NCBI GenBank assembly: GCA_028015205.1 | Contig: CM051521.1 | Location: 97,688,513-97,752,512, forward strand | DNA from: Mytilisepta virgata | Taxonomy: Eukaryota; Mollusca; Bivalvia; Mytilida; Mytilidae | Reading direction: 5' to 3' | DNA: 64,000 nucleotides | Position numbers and translations under genes: made by a program | The notes under the pieces: generated by a model | The model's input: the letters and a program-made list of their open reading frames with translations, nothing else | What the model was told of the DNA's origin: nothing | Databases searched by the model: none | Part shown: positions 24,431 to 35,800 of the stretch, one piece after another | Layout of the letters: each line of letters starts with the position of its first letter | Position numbering within the stretch: position 1 is the first letter of the stretch

Positions 24431-25282
24431 GTAAGTCTAAATAGTAAAAATAGTTTGTTATGTAGTCTGTGTACATGTCCTTTGTTGTACTCTGTATTTC
24501 ATTCCATTTCAGGATTGTCATCTCCTTAACATTTACCTATATACCATGCCCAAAGGATTAAAATCCCAAAAACATAAAACAAATTTCAACATGAAAAATA
24601 CTACTTTATTTTCCATAAACCAAAACAATTCTGACTGTTTAACAAACATAAATGCCTTGTAAATAAGAACTTATAAGTCACTCTCAGTGAAAAAATAGAA
24701 AAAAAAACAATCAAATCATTAGTAACAATGATATAAAAAATAAATTATAAGCCAAATACTACAGTTATTTTTTATATTCTCCAAGTGACAGTTTTTCTTG
24801 TATATAGATTGCTTTTCAAATCTATAAAATACAGAAAACTGGCTCTAAAGGGCACCTCCATATAGTATATAGCAAATCACTGTGTATAAAAGGCACAGTG
24901 AAAAAGTCCTATTCAGGAACAAAGTATATAAAATTAACCTCTGTTTAAAAGGCACCTGCTCATAAAGGGCACTTTTTTTCTGGTCCCTGGGTGCAGGTTT
25001 GACTGTAGTAAGTCTTGCATTAACCAAGACTAAAAGGATTCTATTTGTAAGATACACATGATAAAGTATTGTTTTGATTTTTATCCTGTCTGTTAGGATT
25101 ATTTCTGAAGGGGGTATAGAAGTTTTGAAAATTGTACAGATGTGTAAAATGTTATTTATTGCAGCAATTTGTCAAATATTTCACACCATATGATTAAATA
25201 CTGTTATTTAAAGAATGTATATTTGACATATTTCCACATGTACCTAATGTTTTTGTATACATAGTGAGCACTGTGAAAATTC

Positions 25283-25397
25283 CAGTAAATAGTATAGTAT
25301 TATTGCGTAAGGTTTTCCATATTGGCTTAGTTATTGGTCCGAGGCAAGTCATATTGGACTGAGGCGAAAACCTTGCACAATTATACCTTTATTGACT
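25283..25397. repeat. Imperfect inverted repeat with CCAATATG-type repeats
   Basis: The arms, of about 35 bp (best-matched core AAGGTTTTCC versus CGAAAACCTT), flank a centre containing ATATTGG. Copies of CCAGTCCAATATG follow to about 25462. It is probably a small foldback element. Confidence 0.45.
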
Positions 25398-25700
25398 AAC
25401 CAGTCCAATATGTTGTATTGACTAGTCCAATATGATCCTTAAATGCCTAACCAGTCCAATATGTTAAAAAGATTGCAATAGATATTTTATACTGAAAACC
25501 TAATTTTTAATTGATTACTTTTGAAGGGTTATAGAAGTAAAATGTATCATTATACCTAAAAAAAATTAAGACAATAATTTTACTATTTTGTTTATTTCTA
25601 AAGCAAGAACTATTTACCAGTTAAAAGTTTCCATTACTATTGACCAGTGAGTAGCACTGGAAACTATTCACCAATAAATTATCTTTCAGTATAATAAAAC

Positions 25701-25799
25701 ACTTATCGACTGCATATGTGGGGAACAGTAAGTTTATTGTCCCCTTGATACCAACTATGACAATAAACTTACTATTCCCCTCATACCAAGTCAATAAGT
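25701..25799. repeat. Long hairpin: 41-bp arms, 17-nt loop
   Basis: Positions 25701-25741 pair with 25759-25799 at 35 of 41 positions by my alignment; the inner 22 bp (25720-25741 with 25759-25780) have one mismatch. It lies in the probable UBXN8 3' UTR. It could be a foldback MITE or a structured RNA. Confidence 0.75.
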
Positions 25800-26655
25800 A
25801 TATACTATTATAGTCCCTATATCTGTCCACAAACATCATCATACCATATGCTCAAACTAATGACTTTCTGCTTAAATAGCCAAGACTGCACTTTGAAGAT
25901 TCTCAGCCTTACATGTTTTAGCAGAACACACAAATAGTGCAATACTGCCATAAGAACACAGCAAAAATTCTGAACAAGTTTTTCGGTTTTGGTAATCACA
26001 GCATTTAACATTGGTCTCTATCATTTAACGCATATCAGCATATACACTTTAGACAGTAGCAAACTATTTTCATAAACCATGTTAAAGTATGACAAAAATA
26101 AATAATAACTAAACTATGAGATCATTAGATAAAGATCATTGGATTTGCTCTATACAATCATCTTTTAAAATGGAACTTCATCTTTTCCTGTGTTGAGAAA
26201 TGGGAAGTTGTCACATATCTCATAGCCTCTCATTTTCAGTTTAATCTTCTGTTGAAATTGGTGTAATAAAATAGTTCTGGTAGTATTAATTTTGTAGATA
26301 CATGCCACCACTCAATTTGTTACAGTATTTAAAAAAAACATTTAGGATATCTATGCATGTTAAATGATTATCCATAATCAAGGACAAAACAAAAAACAAT
26401 AACTTATGTAGAATTTTATAAACCTCATTAAATATTTCTCAAGATAAAACACTCTCAAAGATAGTATAAGAAAATCATAGCATTTTTTAATGAATGCTGT
26501 GCTGGCAAAAATAATGCACAATTCCTGAGTTTATCTTGGTAATGCCTCATCAACAAGACACATCACTTTGATGAAGTTTTTCTCACATAAAATTATGCAT
26601 GACATGTTTAAAAGACAGCATCAATATTTTACTGAATATAATACATATATGTAAT

Positions 26656-26817
26656 TTAGTATTCTTTTTCCTCAATATTTAGAGTTGTACGTTTAGTAAA
26701 CTGCAGTTCACTTAGAGTCTCCTCTCTTTGTTCAGATAGTGATTTACGAGGGTATGTCGTACACACTGTATATCTTGTTTGATTGAACCCAAGTGTAGTT
26801 ATGTAGTCTAAGATAAC
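26656..26817 (-). CDS. UBXN8: UBXN8-like exon 7 (second half of UBX domain, stop)
   Basis: The acceptor is ATTTCAG. It encodes LDYITTLGF, the TYPR loop and a C-terminal helix, and ends with TAA at 26658-26656. Confidence 0.86.
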   Translation of the reverse strand, partial: VILDYITTLGFNQTRYTVCTTYPRKSLSEQREETLSELQFTKRTTLNIEEKEY

Positions 26818-29800
26818 CTGAAATGAAAGTTAAAACAAAAATTATCAACAAAAGAATGTTGGTTTATGTGTCAAAATCAACGGTCAAATTAAAGGAACAG
26901 TTCAAAATAGAGGTAATTCAGGTTGAAATTTAAATCAACCAGGATCACCAGATTGTGTCCTATAATTTGACATCTAAATCTAAAATGCGCAGGTGTCCTA
27001 TAAATAAACAGTACTATCATAAATATTCTATATACTTATTGTATCTTTAATGGTTCACTTTAAAGGACGAATGATTTTGCTATATACCACTGTGAACACC
27101 TAGTAATGGTATAATTTTCTTAATTTTTCAAATGATTTTTCTTCAATTACCTAGACAAAGTTAATGTAGAATTCAGATCTAATGGGATTACTCCACAAAA
27201 GGCATCTTTGGTGTTGATGTATCATATATGTTCTCTTTGTTTCCTGAAATAGGTACTGTTGGTCAGGATACATCAGAAATAGGTACTGTTGGTCAGGGTA
27301 AATGAGAAATAGGTACTGTTGGTCAGGATACATCAGAAATAGGTACTGTTGGTCAGGGTAAATGAGAAATAGGTACTGTTGGTCAGGGTAAATGAGAAAT
27401 AGGTACTGTTGGTCAGGATACATGAGAAATAGGTTCTGTTGGTCAGGATAATGAGAAATATGTACTGTTGGTCAGGATACATGAGAAATAGGTACTGTTG
27501 GTCAGGGTAAATGAGAAATAGGTACTGTTGGTCAGGATAAATGAGAAATAGGTACTGTTGGTCAGGATAAATGAGAAATAGGTACTGTAGGTCAGGGTAA
27601 ATGAGAAATAGGTACTGTTGGTCAGGATAAATGAGAAATAGGTACTGTTGGTCAGGATATATGAGAAATACGTACTGTTGGTCAGGGTAAATGAGAAATA
27701 TGTACTGTTGGTCAGGGTAAATGAGAAATATGTACTGCAGGTCAGGGTAAATGAGAAATATGTACTGTTGGTCAGGGTAAATGAGAAATAGGTACTGCAG
27801 GTCAGGGTAAATGAAAAATAGGTACTGTTGGTCAAGATAAATGAGAAATAGGTACTTTTGGTCAGTGTAAATGAGAAATAGGTACTGTTGGTCAGGGTAA
27901 ATGAGAAATAGGTACTGTTGGTTAGGATAAATGAGAAATAGGTACTGTTGGTCAGGATATATCAAAAATAGGTACTGTTGGTCAGGGTAAATGAGAAATA
28001 GGTACTGTTGGTCAGGATACATGAGAAATAGGTACTGTTGGTCAGGGTAAATGAGAAATAGGTACTGTTGGTCAGGGTAAATGAGAAATAGAAACTGTTG
28101 GTCAGGGTAAATGAGAAATAGGTACTGTAGGTCAGGGTAAATGAGAAATAGGTACTGTAGGTCAGGGTAAATGAGAAATATATACTGTTGGTCAGGATAA
28201 ATGAGAAATAGGTACTGTTGGTCAGGATAAATGAGAAATAGGTACTGTTGGTCAGGGTAAATGAGAAATAGGTACTGTTGGTCAGGATAAATCAGAAATA
28301 GGTACTGTTGGTTAGGATAAATCAGAAATAGGTACTGTTGGTCAGGATAAAAACCCACAAAAATATATATCTGATTATAATGAATAATCGGTTGGTTGAA
28401 ATTATACATATTGTGATACAAGTATAACATTTGTTAGAGTAACAACCAAGTGCACAAAATTATTGACTGGTATTACTGCCAATGAAACAAACAAAATATA
28501 TCTTTACCAGATCAGTTTAAATGTAAAACTTTAAGATACTATTTCAATTAAAGAACCTCATAACATAATTTGACAAACATTCTGCAGTTGTATTAACTTC
28601 TCTATTTTCACATTTTCTTTAATTTTCCCTCAGTGTGAACTTACAGTAGACAAGATTTTTACTTGATTATATTTTCTTCATCTAATTAATGTAACATCAA
28701 GGTATATGAGATTGTTTCTCATTAGGGTTTAAGATTTTGAAATGTTAAAAGTTTTGAGGAATATTAGAGATGAGATTACACTAAATTTAAGCATTTTCCG
28801 AACTAAAATGGGTAAATCAAGCTTCATTTGGATGAATTTTTTAGAAGGAAAAATAGAAGTTTCTAAGACGGTCATGTTACTTGCAGGACTTAGATAAAAA
28901 TGCAAACTTTATTTGTACAAGAGTGAAGAGATACTCCCAATAGGTAACATATTAAGTTTTGGTTAATTTTGCTGAATGGTTTTAAAGGAATTTTTTTTTT
29001 TAATTGAATCAGATACTGACGGATAATGAATAGGCCTTTCCTTTACAAGTGGTTAGAAACCCTGACTATCTACACATAATATCATTCCTTCTACAACTGG
29101 TTTGAGACCTTGACTATCTATAATCATTACCTCTGTAAATGGTTTGAGACCCTGACTGTCTTATTTTAAGTTTACTTAGTATCATTTCTAACATGGTATT
29201 TATAGCATGGTCAGCTCATTTATATAATCAAGGTAGATGTACTACTGGTAATGGTTAACCAACTATCTATGAAATCTTTGCTCAGACAATGCCATAAAAT
29301 AGGTTAATTATAGTAAAAACAAAACTCAGTATCAGCTGATACAGAAACATCATTCTCCCTTACAGTGTACAGAGGAGTTTGTTTTTATGGATTATACATG
29401 TATTTAGCAAAGTCATATGTTCATGATAAGTAATATTTATACCATGCATACATGTTCTTCAAGAAATTTTAAAAATTTCTTTAAAAGAACAATAAATCTC
29501 TTTTAAACTCAGATTTTTCCACATAACCAATGTTTGTATGACTGAAATGTTATGGTTAAATACAAGTTTTGTTTCAAAAAGTTTGAAAGATGTTTTCTTT
29601 AACAGATATACCTCATGTCACAAGTTTATACATAATACTATTACATATGGTTACTAAGATACAAAGTTGGGCATTAAACTTTACATAGTCAATGACATGT
29701 ATGACACAGTGACCTGCGGATGGAAATACTCACCAGTATATATCTGTACACAAGATTAGAGTATTCCTATTACCTTTAGTTACCAATTAAGATATGAATT

Positions 29801-32800
29801 TAACAACTAATCAAAACAAAACTTGACCTAAACCAGCTTAACCTTCACCAAAGTCAATCAAACATTAAAAATAAGCCATGTGAACTTTTAATAGAACTAC
29901 ATAATAGTAGTAAAATAGTTACTGAGATCTTTTCTATTGACAATGAACACCAATGCAAACACACAAATACATGTAAAGGTTTTGGTTCCACTTTCAGTTT
30001 AATGGCTATATTGTGGCAGCCAGTTTTAATTGGTGGAGGAAGTCAGAGGAACAAGAGAGTAACACTAACTTTGCCTGCAAAACCTCTTGTCAATAAAGAT
30101 TACAATCAAACACACCTTACCCCAAGCTGAATTCAAACTCTCAACTTGATTGTTCAAAGGCTAATTATCATTAGTATATACACATGTACAATGAATTATA
30201 TTGGCCATCAATGCCCCATACCTGAATCATAGGAGTACAACAAAAGTTCTTTTTCAACTTCAATGAAGGTTTACTAACAAAGCGGTATATCAAATCAAAG
30301 ACAATATGAAAATTAATTCAGCAGGTAAAAACTTTGTTGAAATCAAATTAACAGGTAATGACTTGTTATCGTCCGCATTATAAAATCGCCGTGTACTAAT
30401 TTTTTGACAAGTTAACATCTTTTCAATACATTTTTGCATCACCAAACCCAATTTATTTGTGAGAAAATTTTCTCAGATTCAATGTACATATAACCTATTT
30501 ATGACCAGTTTATTTTTTTAAATGACACATTAACCGAAGTCTCATAAATCTAACGGAAATCTTAAAGTGTCTTTCTAAATCATCTGAATAAACTGTAATC
30601 AAGGTAATAATACATCTAACATTAGAAAATGAAATTAAAATAAATTTAATATTAAGTTAATAAAAAAAAACACTTTTTTTCCCTAATTTTTCATGGATCA
30701 GTAGTTTTGTGTCAAACCCAATCCTTAAATATGAAAATACTTGTCCAAAGAACACCATTTCCAACTAAATGATATGGTCCAATATGAACAATGTTGAATA
30801 TGATATGTCAAAGCTGTTGGGCCAAAAGGTGGAGAAAAGTTTCTTGCACATTGTATCATGTCTTTAAAAGTCACCAGGAAGCTTAACTTTGATAACTGAA
30901 ACATGCAATGAAGTTCTTAGCAATTGTAGGGTTGAACCAGTTTTACAGGTATTAAAACCTACCCCTTTTCGATTCTGACCCTCTGGTTTATAAAAGCAAA
31001 TATGTTAAGACTACCAACAAAGTAACTGTTAGCTAAAAACATAAACTAGAGTTTCCAATACTTTACTTAGTCAGCTGGAGTGTAATTTTAATGTTTTTAC
31101 TGCAGAGCTATCTAAGGTTCTCATAGTTGATGATTGGAAACTATTGCACCATTCATCATTGTCAAAAAAATACAGAAGTAACTATGATCAACTTTAAATC
31201 ATGACCAATCATTTTTTCCAACATAATGGACATTATGATCTTTTATGATCTTTTATGCATGATGATCAATCACCTTACCAAATATGAACGCTATAGAACA
31301 ACTTCTGCAGAACTGTATTCACAACAAGAGGAATGGATGAACAGACAGACAATCCTAATTACTAGTTTTATTTTTTTAGAATTTCAAACTTACAAATAAA
31401 TATACAATAACTTTTTATGTTTTGTATTTAAATTTTAAATTTCAAAGGAACAAAAGTTTGCTAGAATAATAAAAAAAATTAAGGTTGTGCATTTGACTGG
31501 AAAGGAAAACAAAAATATTTGTAAAATTTCTTTTCCATATGTATTTCTTAGGATAATCCTTAATCCTATCATATTTTCTCTTAGATTTATACAATTTACT
31601 TTCTCTTCGGTTAACACCATATCTCTTGATATCCTTTCTTCACACCCATATATATGTATTCTTGCAATTATTTTATTTAAATTTCAAGACTGCTGTTTCA
31701 TACCAGTTTCATAAAATATTGAACATTTACATATAAAAGGCCGCAAATCGATCAATAAAAAATTGTTAAATTCATGTTATGACTTGATCAAGAGTCCATC
31801 AACTGGATCAGTCTTCAACAGATAAAAAATCATCACATCCAATCAGATAAAATTATACCTATCACCTCATATATTGATCATACCTTTTTAAAATAAGGTT
31901 TTCTCCATATTTAATTTATGAGTATTGAAATGATAATTTCATATCATGAACTACCCAGTCGAAAAATTAGAGTCATAAGGGTATGACAAGCAAAATAATC
32001 CCTAGTGAACCATATAAAAATGATAAACTATTTTGCAATGAATAGGATGAAAACTGTTTAATTCCAAAACATATGCACATGTATAATGAAATCTTAGTCA
32101 ATCAAACTCGAATAGCTTGAACACCATGCTAATTTTTAACACCTCTATTTAACATTTCTATTTTTAGAAGTTTGATTACTCTGACCAATTAACTATTTTT
32201 CCAGCCACCTTGTGCATTCCTACAACATATAGAAATGAAAATTTCCAGCCCCTTGAGTGTTCCAACATCAGTTCTACAATACATGGAAATAAAACTATTC
32301 TACCATAACTTTGAATGTAATGAGAGAATTTAGGTCAAATTAGGTCACCAGTTATAGGTAAAATCCATTATGAAGAAATGTATTCAATACTTTTAAAATT
32401 AAAAACTAAATAGGAATTCTTTTATTAAATAAATCTAAATATAAACATTAAGTATGATCTATGTCAATAGTAAGATAAAGCATTTTAACTTTACATTAAT
32501 TAACAGTATCATTTATTTACTGTTTGACTATAATTTCAGAAACTGTTAAAAAGTAGTGAGAGAATAAATAAGATAAAAAAAAATAAAATCTCCCAAGAAT
32601 TCATTTAGTTTAAAATGACAAAGGTTCTGTACAGAACTGTACAAGTAGAGTTTGTTAACAACATTGTATATTCAACTGGAAAGATTTATCAACAATATTT
32701 AATATTCAATATTAAAAAAAAATAAACACAAATAAAAAGAAAGTATTCATGTGTAAAGATCTCAATCCAACAGACTGTAAATAACAGATTCCTAAACCAA

Positions 32801-35800
32801 TGAACAAACTGTACGTTTAAAACTTACTGATCATGATACCCCCATATTTTGACAGTTGTAATAAAATTTAAACAATATTTCATAGGTATTACCAATATTT
32901 ATACTACTTATTTAATCATGCTAACCACAACCTAAATGATATACTAGTACAAGTCAGTTTTCTTCATAGTTACTAAGAATTAGCTGTGGCCTTTGTGGAT
33001 GGCATCATTAAACACAAAGTGGTTGTGAAAAAACTAAAAAATCAGTAAATAAAATTACAACACACCATACCCATGCTTCACACCTACTAGGAATTAAATG
33101 TGTCAATGAGAAATCTGCATTGAAAAAAGTCTACAGCATATAAGGCAGCATTGTTAAGCAGGAAGTGGCTGCACCATAGGAAAGAAACTCCTAAAAACAT
33201 TACAATTCATCATGGTCAAGCTTCATCCCCTTTTTAAATTAGCTGTGACACACTGCTGCTGAGAACTTTGCAATGAAAAATATATGTGGTATATATACTT
33301 CCAAATTGTTAAATAGGAAATGGCTGGCAAAAGGTAGAAAATTGGTACCTCCATCATACCTCACCATGGTTATGGGTTACATCAACTATAAATTACTGTA
33401 GTTCATACTGCTATGAAATTTATTATGAAACCATTTTGTGACAAAGGCAGATGGATATAAGGTTAACCAGTATACCCCACTCTTTCAAAGTAAGGGTATA
33501 ACAAGGGTATGGACTTCACAGTAATATGATCATTCTAATGCCTTCAAATCACATATACCAACAGACATGTTAAACCTATTCTTTAACATTTCAATCCTAT
33601 GTTCAACTTTGTAAACCCAATTCAGAGGACTCTACACACTACATGTAGCATTCAAACTATTTAAACAAAAAATGTCACAAATTCATACTGGAAAAACCAA
33701 CTCTTGAAGCCCTTTCAGATTATGTGTAACAACCCTGCCCTTTAGAAATTGTCACATCACTCCTTCTAAATTAACAGAATCAAAATCATTCTCCAGTTTG
33801 CATGGAACATATTGTTGTTTAAATCATGAATTCCAAAACAATCTCACGTGGATTCAGTAATTCACATGTGTCTGACCTTTGGCAGTGGTGCGATAAGTCA
33901 GCATGACTTATTTCAGCATATTTATAACAATTGACTTTGATCAAAGATTCCTCAAAAATTAAAACTGCATTATAATTAAATTGTTGCATGTGGTCAATGA
34001 ATGATAAATAGTACAGGTACATACCTATTTATATAGGTAGTTTTCCATTTTTGTCAATCTAAATGCAAAGGTCACTGACATCAACTTTCCAAAATCTAGG
34101 ACAACTTATCTCCTTCAGACTGGATGGACTATTTCAAACCAGCCAACCAAGAAAAATGATCCACTTATGATATTTCACTAAACTGTGGCATGTATATGGT
34201 TGAAGATCACTTGTGTGGTTAACCCAGGAAAATACTCTGCTTGACAGTGTAAGAAATGACAGCTGAAATCTTACCTTACTGTCTGTAAACCCCAGACCAT
34301 GGGTCAAATTCTTAAAAATTTGATTATCTTAAATTGTAACTTGTATTGTCTTATCACTTGGCTGAAAGATCCAAATAGCTAAGTTGTAACTAAAACGATT
34401 GAAATTATTTGATCCTGCTCTTACATCCCTGGGTTGCATTAAATATGCAGAAAGTGCATGAAAAATACTAATAGTTTTACAAATTTTAAATTTTTTTATT
34501 GCATTAATTTTTCTTATGGAAATCATATTTGAGATATAGCTAGAAAACGTATCTGTAAGACACGTACGCCGCTTCCTCTTAAACACACACTGTCTTTATT
34601 TATGACACAAAATGATTTTGAGAAAAATTTCTTTGATGCACAAGATGTGCACATTTCATCAATTTACAACTCATCTGTTGTGCTCAAGGCCGAAATTGTT
34701 TAAAACCATAATAACAATCCAAAAAGTTGAAGAGCTATAAAAACTAGAGGCTCCCAGGAGCCTGTATCACTCACCTGGATTTTGTCCATCCTGACTGGCA
34801 GCCTGGAACATTGCTGTCAAGCCAAGTGGCTCACTGGTGTCCAACAAGAATAATTTTGCTGATTTTTCCTATTTGGTCCTATGTTAAACTATGTTTGGCT
34901 TTGGTGGCCACCTTGGATGACGGATGGGGTCATGGGATATATTTCTGAAAGAGGACCAACAAAGGACCATTGCTGCTAAGTTTTGTTCCATTTGGCCAAG
35001 TGGTTTCAGACAAGAAGATCTTCAATTAAATTCCCCATAGGGTCCTATGTTAAACTATGTTCAGCTCTGGGGGACATCTTGGATGGTGGACAGGGTCATG
35101 GGACACATTTCTAAAAGAGGGCCACCTAAGGACCATTGCCCCTAAGTTTTGTTCCAATTGGCCTAGTGGTTTGAGACAAGATCTTTAACCAAATTTTCCT
35201 TAGGGTCCTATGTTAAACTATGTTCGGCTCTGGCAGCCATCTTGGATGGTGGTTGGGGTCATCGGACATATTTCTGAAAGAGGACCCTCTAACGACCATT
35301 GTTGTTAAGTTTTGTTAAAATTGGCCAAGTGGTTTCAGAAAAAGAAGATCTTTTATTAAATTCCCATAGGGTCATATGTTAAAAAATGTCCGGCTCTGGT
35401 GGCCATCTTGAAAGACGGGTGGGGTCATCAGATATATTTCTGAAAGAGTACCACCTAAGGACCATTGCTGCCTAGTTTTGTTTCAATTGGCCAAGTAGTT
35501 TCAGACAAGAAGATCTTTAAGTAAATTTCCCATAGGGTCCTATGGTAAACTAGGTTCGGCTCTGGATGACAGGCCAGGTCATCGGATACAATTCTGAAAC
35601 AGGACCACCCAAGGACCATATAAGATGACTGCAGTTGTGAAATACAATTAATACATTAATAATATACTAATTCAAATACTTAATCAAGCATAAAATATGT
35701 AGGTCATGGTGACTCAAATATTGCTGAGATTTATATCATGACTTTTATCTTTTATCATGACCATAATCCCCCCTCCCCCAAGGTAAATTCAGGTATTAAG

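Larger units (their letters stand above)
24431..26655 (-). other. Probable 3' UTR and downstream flank of the UBXN8-like gene
   Basis: This lies downstream of the UBXN8 stop on the minus strand. Minus-strand AATAAA hexamers occur at 25738-25733, 25393-25388 and 24610-24605; I cannot tell which is used. It contains the two inverted repeats listed separately and no coding ORF. Confidence 0.35.

Noticed and set aside
27252..28350. CRISPR-like regular array
   Set aside because: The units are contiguous 30-mers with no unique spacers, in a eukaryotic intron.
27333..28430. 365-codon minus-strand ORF with ten-residue repeats
   Set aside because: It is the translation of a 30-bp minisatellite inside an intron; open frames follow from the period being a multiple of three.
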